Shown: in pieces, positions 16,837 through 24,790 of the stretch | Layout: every line of letters starts with the position of its first letter | Numbering within the stretch: the first letter of the stretch is position 1 | Source: CAYVOX01 sp964453035 | GTDB taxonomy: Bacteria > Chloroflexota > Anaerolineae > Anaerolineales > Anaerolineaceae | Assembly: GCA_964453035.1 (NCBI GenBank) | Contig: CAYVOX010000012.1 | Span: forward strand, 1 to 41,034 | DNA length: 41,034 nt | Direction of reading: 5' to 3' | Notes under the pieces: model-generated | Seen by the model: only the letters and a program-made list of their open reading frames with translations | Databases searched by the model: none | Told to the model about the DNA's origin: nothing | Program-made: the position numbers and the translations under genes

Positions 16837-17601
16837 TTAACCTTTTTTAAAACGGTCATCCACGTCGAACATGGTTTTATGCGGCACGCCCGCGTTGAGT
16901 TGGGCCAGTTGCGGCTCGCGCTCAAACAGAGCCACCACATCCAGCCAGGTAAAGCCCGGTTGCCCCGCCATCCTGCGAAAGATGCGCCGCACCAGCCTGA
17001 GATCTTCGGGCGTGTCCACCGTCCAGCGGTAGTGTCCGTAATCGCGCTCAAAATTCAAAACCACCACCTTAAAGCGGCCCTCAACCTCGTAGAGATACGG
17101 CAAAACATGCTCGCGATCGTGTTTCTCGGTGGCTTCGCGCCAGGCTCGCTCCAGAGCGGCAAAGCTGCACACCTCGGTATCCAATCCGATGGGATAGGTG
17201 CGCTTGAACGGGGGCGGCAGGCGGTTGGCGGCAAAATCTGCCTTCTGCTGCATAAACGCCCGGATGGTCTCATCCACCAGGGAGGGATCCAGCAGGGGAC
17301 AATCCGCCGTAAAACGGACCACCGCATCCGCGTGCATCATTTTTGCCGCCTGATAGAAGCGGTCCAGCACGTCCAGCAGGCTGCCGCGGTAAACCGGGTA
17401 GCCGCGCTTCTGGCAGAACCTTTCCACGGCATCATCGGAGGGATCGGTGGTGGTTGCCACCCCAACCTCATCAATCAATGTCGCCTGGCGGGCGCGTTCC
17501 ACCACCTGCGCCAGCATGGGCTGCCCGCTGATTTTCTTCAGAATCTTCCCCGGCAGCCGGCTGGATGCCATGCGCCCCTGGACAATGCCCACAATTCGCA
17601 T
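16837..17601 (-). CDS. SpsF-like cytidylyltransferase
   Basis: A 254-aa nucleotidyltransferase of the SpsF type: VGIVQGRMASSRLPGKIL at the N-terminus (CTP loop), VATTTDPSDD, YRGSLLDVLDRFY, VVRFTADCPLLDP and YRWTVDTPEDL. SpsF-like proteins pair with SpsE (a NeuB homologue) in Bacillus spore-coat polysaccharide and in pseudaminic-acid-like loci. Here the NeuB homologue with the SAF domain lies one gene away, so they probably activate the same nonulosonate. The ATG at 17601 has AAAGG seven bases upstream. Confidence 0.9.
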   Translation of the reverse strand: MRIVGIVQGRMASSRLPGKILKKISGQPMLAQVVERARQATLIDEVGVATTTDPSDDAVERFCQKRGYPVYRGSLLDVLDRFYQAAKMMHADAVVRFTADCPLLDPSLVDETIRAFMQQKADFAANRLPPPFKRTYPIGLDTEVCSFAALERAWREATEKHDREHVLPYLYEVEGRFKVVVLNFERDYGHYRWTVDTPEDLRLVRRIFRRMAGQPGFTWLDVVALFEREPQLAQLNAGVPHKTMFDVDDRFKKG

Positions 17602-17604
17602 CGT

Positions 17605-18720
17605 TTAGCCTTTCCCAATTTTTACAGCCATATCATACGCCTCAAGCAAGCGGGCAAAATTCTTTGTCCAATCCGCGCGCTGTTCAGCCAGGACGCGCGC
17701 TGATTTGCCGCGTTCTGGCAGGGTCTGGCGTTCGCGCGCCGCCCGCCGGATGCCCTCAACCAGGGCTTCTTCATCGCCATCCTTGAACAACCAGCCCGCC
17801 GCCTGTCCGCCAACCCACTCGCGGTTACCTGGAATGTCCGAAACCAGCACGGGCTTTCCGCACGCCAGCGCTTCCATCAGCGAAACCGATGAACCGTCCG
17901 AGTGGGATGCGCTCAGATACAGGTCCGCGCTGCGGTAATAATCCGGCAGGTCGTCATTTTTGACCTGCCCGGCAAAATGCACCCGATCCAACATCTGCTG
18001 CGTTTGCACCAAGCTATGAATGAGCGGTGCCTGGGAACCATTCCCCAGCATCAGCAGACGTAACTCAGGCAATTCCTGAGCGGCGCGGCAAAAGGCGCGC
18101 ACCACCAGGTCAACGCCGTAAAGCGGTTCCCACGAGCGCAGCGAAAGCAGCACAAACGCGTCCTGCCAGCCCAGCCTTTGGCGGCGCTCGCCGCCCGGGG
18201 CCGGTGAAAAGGTTTGCAGGTCCACCCCCCACGGAAAGAGAACCACTCGCTCAGAGGGGAACCCCAGGCTGACAGCTTTTTGCTTCACCGCGGCGCAATC
18301 TCCCAGCAGGATGGCGCTGCGCCTGAGCGCAAAACGCGCCGAACGCATTTTCCCGCCATCCAGGTCAATATCGCGCAGCAGATCAGAGCCCCAGGACATG
18401 CTCACCAGCGGTTTGAACCCGCTCAACGCCGCCAGGAAAGCCACGTTCGGCACAGGCCCGGCGTGGATTACATCCGGTTTAATGCTGCGCGTGACGCGCT
18501 GCAGGTCAAGCAGCAGAGCGGGTGTATCCGTCCAGGTTACCTCGCGTCGCCCACCCTTCCACGTCACCTGCTCAACCTGCGGGGGCAGAGGGCGGTCTTC
18601 CAACTGCCGGTTGCCCCGCTCCAGGCGCAGCGTATACACCTTATGCTCGCTTTTTGCCAGCGCAGAAAGAAAGCGGTGGTCGTGAGGGGTATAGTCGCGC
18701 GTGAAGTACAGGATGCGCAC
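17605..18720 (-). CDS. GT4 family glycosyltransferase
   Basis: A 371-aa GT-B retaining glycosyltransferase. The N-terminal domain binds the acceptor. The C-terminal domain has LLSLRSWEPLYGVDLVVRAF and the GT4 E-x7-E-like region SDGSSVSLMEALACGKPVLVSD. The start is a GTG at 18720, directly after the upstream TGA, with GGAG five bases before it. It lies between the spsF-like and neuB-like genes and is part of the same transcript. The donor is unknown. Confidence 0.9.
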   Translation of the reverse strand: MRILYFTRDYTPHDHRFLSALAKSEHKVYTLRLERGNRQLEDRPLPPQVEQVTWKGGRREVTWTDTPALLLDLQRVTRSIKPDVIHAGPVPNVAFLAALSGFKPLVSMSWGSDLLRDIDLDGGKMRSARFALRRSAILLGDCAAVKQKAVSLGFPSERVVLFPWGVDLQTFSPAPGGERRQRLGWQDAFVLLSLRSWEPLYGVDLVVRAFCRAAQELPELRLLMLGNGSQAPLIHSLVQTQQMLDRVHFAGQVKNDDLPDYYRSADLYLSASHSDGSSVSLMEALACGKPVLVSDIPGNREWVGGQAAGWLFKDGDEEALVEGIRRAARERQTLPERGKSARVLAEQRADWTKNFARLLEAYDMAVKIGKG

Positions 18721-19788
18721 TCAGGCTCCTAACTCGCCCCAGGTCAATTCTTTCCCGGCGGAAAGGTCCACCAGCGCTCGCATGCCAATCACGCGGTCAA
18801 TGTCATACGGCATGACGGCATGTACCGGCGCAGGACGCAGCACGTCAATCATGTCGCGCGTTAACCGTTCACCCGCGCGGATAGCCCGGGCTGCCCGCAG
18901 GCAGCGCCTCTGGATGACGACCGTCTCTTTTTCGTTATCCGCCACCAGCTTGTTAGCCGAGCCAAGCGCCGCTTCCAGTTGGCGAGTCACCTCAACCATC
19001 TTTGCCCACGCCTCAGGGTCCATGGCAAATTTATGGTCAGGTCCCACCCGGCTGATGTCATCGGTGAAGTGCTTTTCCACCACGCGCGCGCCCAGCGCCA
19101 CAGCGCCTGCCACGGTAGCATGCCCCGGGGTGTGGTCAGAAAGCCCCAGCACCAGGTCAGGCCACATTGCCTTGTAGGTGTGCAGCACGCGCAAGTTAAC
19201 GTGGCGCAGATTCTCCAGGCTGGCGGTGTAATTGGTGTTGCACTGCATCAGCACCAGCTGGCGGTTCACCGGCAGAACCGCTTCCACGGCGCGCTGCACA
19301 TCGCCAATATCGCTGGCGCCCGTCGCCAGCAGCAGCGGTTTGCCGTAACGCGCCATGCGTACCAGCGCCTCGGGCCAGGTGATCTCGCCGGAGCCCGCTT
19401 TATACGCCGGGACGTACGGATCGAGCATGTCAATGGCATCAAAATCATAGGGTGAGGAGAAGTAATCGATTCCCACCTCGTCGCAGGCGGCTTTGAGCGC
19501 AGGCGTCCATTCGAAGGGAATCGAATAATCCGCGTACACCTCAAAAACGGATTTCTTCCAGGTGGACTGGTGCGATTGCTGCCCACCCATGGATTTGAAG
19601 CCGTAATCCGAGACAATCTTCGGGGCGCGGAAGTTCTGGAACTTGGCAGCATCCGCTCCGGCCTGTTTGGCCAGGCGGATGAGCTGAATGGCGCGTTCCA
19701 GGTTGCCGTCATGGTTGGCAGCAATATCGGCAATGAAGTAAGTAGGGTGATTCTCACCAATCCAACGCTCACCAATTTTTAAATCCAT
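18721..19788 (-). CDS. NeuB/SpsE-family nonulosonate synthase with SAF domain
   Basis: A 355-aa protein with a PEP-condensing TIM barrel (residues 1-280) and a C-terminal SAF (antifreeze-like) domain (about 288-352, RAARAIRAGERLTRDMI...GMRAL). The first active-site strand reads FIADIAANHDG with Asp21, where classical NeuB has Glu in AEIGxNHxG; N25 and H26 are kept. The late motif is EKHFTDDISRVGPDHKF. It therefore differs in both blocks from the second NeuB in the window and probably uses a different sugar, possibly the PseB-derived route two genes upstream. Strong Shine-Dalgarno (AAAGGAG) six bases before the ATG at 19788. Confidence 0.9.
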   Translation of the reverse strand: MDLKIGERWIGENHPTYFIADIAANHDGNLERAIQLIRLAKQAGADAAKFQNFRAPKIVSDYGFKSMGGQQSHQSTWKKSVFEVYADYSIPFEWTPALKAACDEVGIDYFSSPYDFDAIDMLDPYVPAYKAGSGEITWPEALVRMARYGKPLLLATGASDIGDVQRAVEAVLPVNRQLVLMQCNTNYTASLENLRHVNLRVLHTYKAMWPDLVLGLSDHTPGHATVAGAVALGARVVEKHFTDDISRVGPDHKFAMDPEAWAKMVEVTRQLEAALGSANKLVADNEKETVVIQRRCLRAARAIRAGERLTRDMIDVLRPAPVHAVMPYDIDRVIGMRALVDLSAGKELTWGELGA

Positions 19789-19809
19789 CTCAAGCTCCTT
19801 TCTACGGAA

Positions 19810-20727
19810 TCACACGAGTGCGTACCCGCGTAAGCGGAGAGGCAGCCCCTGCTCAAATTGCTCATAGAAGCGCGCCACACCGGAAGCCAGGTCGGGCAAG
19901 GGTTCGCCCAGCGCTGCCGAGAGCTTATCGGTGCGCAGCGTCAATTTAGGTGAGCGGGCTGCCTTAAGCCCCCCCTCCAACCAGGAAACGGGCTGGATGA
20001 GGCTTTCATCCAATCCAAAGGCACGCGCAATCCGAACCCCAAAATCGAATTTGCTGAGCGCCTGGCTGCTCACCACGTGATAGAGCCCGCTCAAATCCAG
20101 CGCCACCATGCGCAGCAGCGTTTCACCCAGCTGGTTGACGTGCAGCGGACAGAAGAAAACATCCGTAAAGCCCATCACTTTCTTCCCACCCAGCAGGCTG
20201 TAAACGAAGAATTCCGCCAGGCTGCGCTGCCCGAACAGGCTGAAGCCATAAAAATTGACCCGCGCCACGATCGCGGCGGGGTTAGCCGCCAAAACCGCCG
20301 CCTCTCCCGCCAGTTTTGACTGGCTGTAAACGTTGATGGGCGAAGGCTCATCTGTTTCGTCATAATTGCCGCGTTGCCCGTCAAACACCGCATCTGTTGA
20401 AAAATGCACCAGCTTTGCGTTGCACTTGCGGGCAGCCAGCGCCAGTTCAGCAGGCAAATCTGCGTTGAGGCGCTGCGCCAGGTCCGGCATGCTTTCGCAG
20501 GTATCCAGGTTGGCCAGGGCGGCGCAATTAATAATCAGGTCAGGGTGGGTTTGTTCAACCAGGGCGCTGCCCGCCCCCACTTTGGAGAGCTCCACCTGGA
20601 TGACCTCAAAGGGCGTTTCCACCAGAAGATGCTGATTGACCACGCCAGTAATGTCATGTTCACCTGAAAATGCCGAGGCAAAATTCAGGCCAAACAAACC
20701 ACTGGCGCCGGTCAGCAGAATGCGCAT
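19810..20727 (-). CDS. RmlD-like SDR, sugar-nucleotide reductase
   Basis: A 305-aa extended SDR of the RmlD type: GASGLFG at 7-13, INCAALANLDTCE, HFSTDAVFDG, and Tyr134/Lys138 in YSQSK. RmlD-like enzymes reduce 4-keto sugars; the PseB-like dehydratase just upstream makes a 4-keto-6-deoxy sugar, so the two may act in sequence. The ATG overlaps the pseB stop by one base (TGATG), indicating coupling. No aminotransferase (PseC) is found nearby, so reduction may replace transamination. That is inference. Confidence 0.85.
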   Translation of the reverse strand: MRILLTGASGLFGLNFASAFSGEHDITGVVNQHLLVETPFEVIQVELSKVGAGSALVEQTHPDLIINCAALANLDTCESMPDLAQRLNADLPAELALAARKCNAKLVHFSTDAVFDGQRGNYDETDEPSPINVYSQSKLAGEAAVLAANPAAIVARVNFYGFSLFGQRSLAEFFVYSLLGGKKVMGFTDVFFCPLHVNQLGETLLRMVALDLSGLYHVVSSQALSKFDFGVRIARAFGLDESLIQPVSWLEGGLKAARSPKLTLRTDKLSAALGEPLPDLASGVARFYEQFEQGLPLRLRGYALV

Positions 20728-21734
20728 CAGTCCAGCTTTCCCTGCGCGTAGGCGGCCTCAAACGGCGCAACCATCTGGCGAATCTGCTCAACGGAGAGCC
20801 ACTGCGGATTGGTGTTGCTGGCATACCTGAACCCTTCAGGGCACAGCTTGCCGCGTTTTTCCCAGTTGCGCCCAAACCACAGCGTTTCGGCGGGCTGCAC
20901 CACGAACATATCGTCCAGCTCCACGGTGGTGCGAGCTTCATCGTCGGAGATGAGTACTTCGTGCAGTTTTTCGCCAGGGCGAATGCCAATTACCTCAATT
21001 TCAGCCTGCGGAGCAATGGCATGCGCCAGGTCAACCAGCGTCATGCTGGGGATCTTGGGCACGAACACCTCGCCGCCCACCATCTGCTCGATGCAGCGCG
21101 TGACAAAATGCACGCCCTGGTCAAGTGAAATCCAGAAGCGGGTCATGCGCTCATCGGTGATCGTCACCTTGCCGTTCTGGCGCTGCTTGATGAAAATGGG
21201 AACCACGCTGCCCCGGCTTCCGACCACGTTTCCGTAGCGCACGCAGCTAAAGCGGGTGGTGGTGCCGCCGGCGTATGCGTTGCTCTGAATGAGCAGCTTT
21301 TCCGCAGAGAGCTTGGTGGCGCCGTACAGGTTCACCGGATTGACCGCCTTATCCGTGCTCAATGCCAGCACGCGCTCCACGCCAGCATCCAGGGCAGCGT
21401 CAATCACATTCGAGCTTCCCAGGATGTTGGTTTTAATGGCTTCCATCGGGTTATACTCGCACGCCGGCACCTGTTTGAGCGCTGCGGCGTGCACCACAAT
21501 GTTCACACCGTTGAAAGCGCGCCTCAAGCGCTGCGCGTCGCGCACATCGCCAATAAAATATCGCAGGCTGGGGTGGTCAAAACCTGCGACTCTCATCTCA
21601 TGCTGCTTCAGCTCGTCTCGGCTGAAGACAATGATTTTTGCCGGGTGGTATTCATCCAGCATCACCTGGATAAACTTCTTGCCAAACGAACCGGTTCCGC
21701 CGGTCACCAGAACAACTTTATTTTGCCAGTCCAT
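20727..21734 (-). CDS. pseB: UDP-N-acetylglucosamine 4,6-dehydratase (PseB)
   Basis: A 335-aa extended SDR that matches PseB in its signature blocks: GGTGSFG at 12-18, SRDELKQ, RYFIGDVRD, HAAALKQVPACEYNPMEAIKTN, the Thr127-Asp128-Lys129 active site with Tyr137/Lys141 (NLYGATK), RYGNVVGSRGSV, MTRFWISL and FVPKIPSM. PseB inverts C5 while dehydrating UDP-GlcNAc, the first step to pseudaminic acid. The NLYGATK and IPSM blocks separate it from FnlA. The ATG at 21734 has GGAG five bases upstream; an in-frame GTG at 21740 is less well placed. PseC and PseG partners are not seen in the window. Confidence 0.92.
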   Translation of the reverse strand: MDWQNKVVLVTGGTGSFGKKFIQVMLDEYHPAKIIVFSRDELKQHEMRVAGFDHPSLRYFIGDVRDAQRLRRAFNGVNIVVHAAALKQVPACEYNPMEAIKTNILGSSNVIDAALDAGVERVLALSTDKAVNPVNLYGATKLSAEKLLIQSNAYAGGTTTRFSCVRYGNVVGSRGSVVPIFIKQRQNGKVTITDERMTRFWISLDQGVHFVTRCIEQMVGGEVFVPKIPSMTLVDLAHAIAPQAEIEVIGIRPGEKLHEVLISDDEARTTVELDDMFVVQPAETLWFGRNWEKRGKLCPEGFRYASNTNPQWLSVEQIRQMVAPFEAAYAQGKLD

Positions 21735-21736
21735 AC

Positions 21737-22300
21737 TCACTCCACTTCATAACGCATGATGGGGCGCTTTTCAGCCCTGCGAAGCACTTCCTTAAAACCT
21801 GCCCGGATGAACGCCGAAAGCAGACCAGTATAAACGTAAGCATCCACATGAGCTTTTTCACCCGGGTCGGTGGGGTAACCTTCAATTATCTTTGCCCCCT
21901 GCCCGGCGGCAAACTGCACCCCCGCCCTGAGCAACTGCACCGTCAATCCCTGCCTGCGGTATCCCTTGCCAATGTAGAAGCAGCTTACCACCCACACCGG
22001 CTGGTCATCCACCGCAGCCATCACCTTGCTGCGCTGCATGGTAGGATACTCACAGCGCGGTGCCAGCGCCATCCAACCGGCAGGCTTCCCATCCACATAG
22101 GCCAGCAACCCGGGAATTTCTCCGCGGTCAACAATGGCCTTGAACAATTTCCGGTTCTCTTCGCCTTTGAGCCGTTCAAAATCCTTCCGCATCTGCCGCC
22201 ACCACATGCACCAGCAGCCGCCATAAGCGCCGTGCGGGCCGAGCAGGGTTTCAAAATCCTGCCAGCGCTCCGGGGTTAATGGGTAGATTTCAACGGTCAT
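21737..22300 (-). CDS. GNAT family N-acetyltransferase
   Basis: A 187-aa GNAT protein. It begins with the GGCWCMWWR block found in a recurrent GNAT subgroup, and the acetyl-CoA loop is VSCFYIGKGYRRQGLTVQLL (a Q/R-x-x-G-x-G/A-like pattern). It is not the usual PseH type, yet lies directly upstream of pseB with overlapping start and stop, so a role as the amino-sugar acetyltransferase of this branch is possible. ATG at 22300 with GAGG five bases upstream. Confidence 0.85.
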   Translation of the reverse strand: MTVEIYPLTPERWQDFETLLGPHGAYGGCWCMWWRQMRKDFERLKGEENRKLFKAIVDRGEIPGLLAYVDGKPAGWMALAPRCEYPTMQRSKVMAAVDDQPVWVVSCFYIGKGYRRQGLTVQLLRAGVQFAAGQGAKIIEGYPTDPGEKAHVDAYVYTGLLSAFIRAGFKEVLRRAEKRPIMRYEVE

Positions 22301-22307
22301 CCCGGCC

Positions 22308-23153
22308 TCATTTCTTGAGAATAATCAGGGGGTACTGCCCGTTTTCGCCAAAGTGGCGCGGAAAGCGCTCTTCCAGCCAGTAAACCAGCTTCAGCCACAA
22401 CCCCCCGCCGGTAGCTTTATGCATCACGGCGCGGGTAAAGCGCACGCTCAGGCTGCGCCACACCCGAATCTCATAATCCATCTTGCCCTGCAGCATCTGG
22501 CGCAGCCAGGCTGCATCGAATTTCTTAACAAAAGTACCCGAAGGTTTGGCAGCTGCCGGTGAGGTTTTCTGCTCAAGCAGCACTTCTTTTTTACGCTTGG
22601 CAACCACCATCCCCCCCAGGCGCTCCATTATCTGCACCAGCCATTGCCAGCGCCGCATGAGGGGTGAATCCGTCCAGCCGTTGACCACAACGGCGCTGGC
22701 GCCCTGCACCAGAACGCGGTGCAGTCCCAGGTAAGCGCTTTCCTGGTCTGAAGCCGGCAGATGATGGAAGGTATGCAGCGAAACCGCTCCGTCGAATACC
22801 TCCGACTTGAAGGGCAAATGCGCCGCATCCGCCACCACGTAAAGCCCGCGCTCGCCCAGGCGCTTGCGCGCTTCCTGCAGGGCAATGATTGAGATATCCA
22901 GGCATACCCGGTAGCGGTACCCCTCGGAATACGTCAGGTATTCAGGATATTGCACCGGCCCGCTGCCTGCATCCAACAAAAACCGCCCCTGAGGTTTGAG
23001 GTGGCGCTTGACGCGCAGATGGCAGCGGTGGATGTATTCGCGGGCCACCGGGCGCAGGTCTTCATAGCGCGCATTCTGATAGAAACCGTCCGACTCCATC
23101 TGCCAGCCGATTTGATCGTAGAATTGGCGCACCTGGTCCTTGATTTCGCTCAT
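22308..23153 (-). CDS. class I SAM-dependent methyltransferase
   Basis: A 281-aa methyltransferase with the SAM-binding motif LLDAGSGP at 59-66, a motif II/III region VVADAAHLPF followed by FDGAVSLHTFHHL, and a C-terminal helical lobe. It probably O- or N-methylates a sugar of the polysaccharide, for example as chain-capping modification, which would suit the neighbouring Wzt with its C-terminal recognition domain. The ATG at 23153 overlaps the upstream stop by 4 bp. Confidence 0.9.
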   Translation of the reverse strand: MSEIKDQVRQFYDQIGWQMESDGFYQNARYEDLRPVAREYIHRCHLRVKRHLKPQGRFLLDAGSGPVQYPEYLTYSEGYRYRVCLDISIIALQEARKRLGERGLYVVADAAHLPFKSEVFDGAVSLHTFHHLPASDQESAYLGLHRVLVQGASAVVVNGWTDSPLMRRWQWLVQIMERLGGMVVAKRKKEVLLEQKTSPAAAKPSGTFVKKFDAAWLRQMLQGKMDYEIRVWRSLSVRFTRAVMHKATGGGLWLKLVYWLEERFPRHFGENGQYPLIILKK

Positions 23154-24790
23154 TTTTCACCGTTTGGCGCGTGATGGTTATTCACCACGCATTTCCAATC
23201 CACCGGTTCACCCACCAGGTAGCGCAGAGTGGGCTCCCAGTGTTCTTTGCTTTCCGGATCAAAAACGCTTTTAAACGGGCGAGCCTTGTAATCTTCCCAC
23301 ATGCGCACCAGGTGCCACGGAAAAGGCCGCGGAAAATCAAAGAAAAAGGAGTAGGCATAGCGCCAGGCTCGTTCCACCTGGGCGCGGTCCAGCCGGTAAG
23401 CAGCCGGGTTTTCCAGGATTAGACCCAACGTCTTAAAATAAACCACCCAGGAGTCGGGGTCAATGGTGAATCCGCGCCCGCGGTAATGGGTCTGCCCGGC
23501 AGTGACCACCGGAATCCCACTCAGCGCCATTTCCAGGCCAACTGTGGTAGTGTAAACCAATCCAAGGTCGGCAACTTCAATCAAGTCATAGGTGTTGACT
23601 TTATCTTTCGGCCCAATCAGGCGGATGTGTTCCGGCAGGCGCGGCATCACCTGGTGCACCACATCCAGCATGGATGTGCCGTGGACGAGCACCTCGCCGG
23701 GATGGATGCGCACTACCAGCTGCGTCTCAGGTTTGCCGGAAAAATACTGCACGGTGCGCGTAATCCACTCCGCCATGCTCTTGGTGAAGGTTTGCCTTCC
23801 CAGGGTCAGGCTGTCGCCCAGGACGTTGGTCGGCAGCAGCACCACCGGGCGCTGATCCAGCCCCAGTTCCTGGCGGATTTTTTCACCACCCTGGCTGGGC
23901 GTGCCCTGCCACATCCTGGCAAAATTTTCCCACAGAGCTCCGCGCGCCCGGGCGGTGAACATGCTTCTCAACCGCTCCAACTGCGCCTCTGAAAGGGGAG
24001 TGTTCTGCCGTTCCTTCCAGGCATCATCCGTTTCCTGGCGCATCACCTCGCGGTTTTTTGCCAGCCAGATGCGCTGGCGCTGGTCACCAAATTCATAGGT
24101 CACCGCCGGGATATTCAAAATACGCGCCATGCGGTAAACCACGCCCAGCTCCTGGATGGTGCCGTTCGGCACAATCACTACATCCGGACGGTTAGCCTGC
24201 AGATAAGCATACCCCACGCGCGCGGCTTCCAGGTTGCGCTCGTAGCGCATGCGGTAAATCTCGCTGTTCTCGTCGGTCTCTTCCACCTGCAGCGTGTACT
24301 GCGCATCGTAAACCGAGACCTTACGCACTGCATCCATCACCGATTCCGGCAGACGGTTATACATCACCCGCTGGTTGAGAAACGGCACCACCTCAATCAA
24401 TCCATCCGCCTGGCTGAGCACCTTTTTGGCGTAGGTGTTCTGCCGCCGAAGGTCAAAGCGGTTGATGGGTTTCTGCCAGTCGGAGTAGGGCAGGTAACCC
24501 AGCGTCACTTTATGCCCCTGTGAAGCCAGCGCCAGCCCCAGCAGAGCGGCATGCTCAATCCAGTAATGCAGCGAGGCGAACAGGAAAACCTTCTTTCCGC
24601 TGGGTTTGATGGGTTGCAGCGCCTTAACTTCGCTGATAATCTCCGGCAGGGTGGCCTGTAATTTTCTGAGGGAGAAGCGCGTTTGAATGGGATTGCCGCG
24701 CTGCCGAACCAACCAGTAAACTTCCGCGGTAAAGGGGATCTGTCCCAGAATCTTTTTGATCGTTTCTTTGCCAGAAGCTCGAACGGTCAT
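23150..24790 (-). CDS. HP-motif capsule-type glycosyltransferase
   Basis: A 546-aa protein with the same C-terminal plan as the two other long transferases: VVRIHPGE (His363-Pro364) followed by VYTTTVGLEMALSGIPVV from 412, after TYDLIEVADLG. The N-terminal half contains KVFLFASLHYWIEHA and VIVPNGTIQELGVVYRMA, suggesting a Rossmann-like nucleotide-sugar fold. It sits at the exporter end of the operon. It overlaps the methyltransferase gene (ATGA) and the wzt gene (ATGA). Likely transfers a CMP- or other nucleotide-activated sugar late in chain synthesis; this is inferred from the HP motif. Confidence 0.7.
   Translation of the reverse strand: MTVRASGKETIKKILGQIPFTAEVYWLVRQRGNPIQTRFSLRKLQATLPEIISEVKALQPIKPSGKKVFLFASLHYWIEHAALLGLALASQGHKVTLGYLPYSDWQKPINRFDLRRQNTYAKKVLSQADGLIEVVPFLNQRVMYNRLPESVMDAVRKVSVYDAQYTLQVEETDENSEIYRMRYERNLEAARVGYAYLQANRPDVVIVPNGTIQELGVVYRMARILNIPAVTYEFGDQRQRIWLAKNREVMRQETDDAWKERQNTPLSEAQLERLRSMFTARARGALWENFARMWQGTPSQGGEKIRQELGLDQRPVVLLPTNVLGDSLTLGRQTFTKSMAEWITRTVQYFSGKPETQLVVRIHPGEVLVHGTSMLDVVHQVMPRLPEHIRLIGPKDKVNTYDLIEVADLGLVYTTTVGLEMALSGIPVVTAGQTHYRGRGFTIDPDSWVVYFKTLGLILENPAAYRLDRAQVERAWRYAYSFFFDFPRPFPWHLVRMWEDYKARPFKSVFDPESKEHWEPTLRYLVGEPVDWKCVVNNHHAPNGEK

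Noticed and set aside
20727..21734. FnlA/WbjB (UDP-FucNAc pathway) instead of PseB
   Set aside because: NLYGATK, GSRGSVVP, MTRFWISL and FVPKIPSM follow PseB; no FnlC-type 2-epimerase is nearby.
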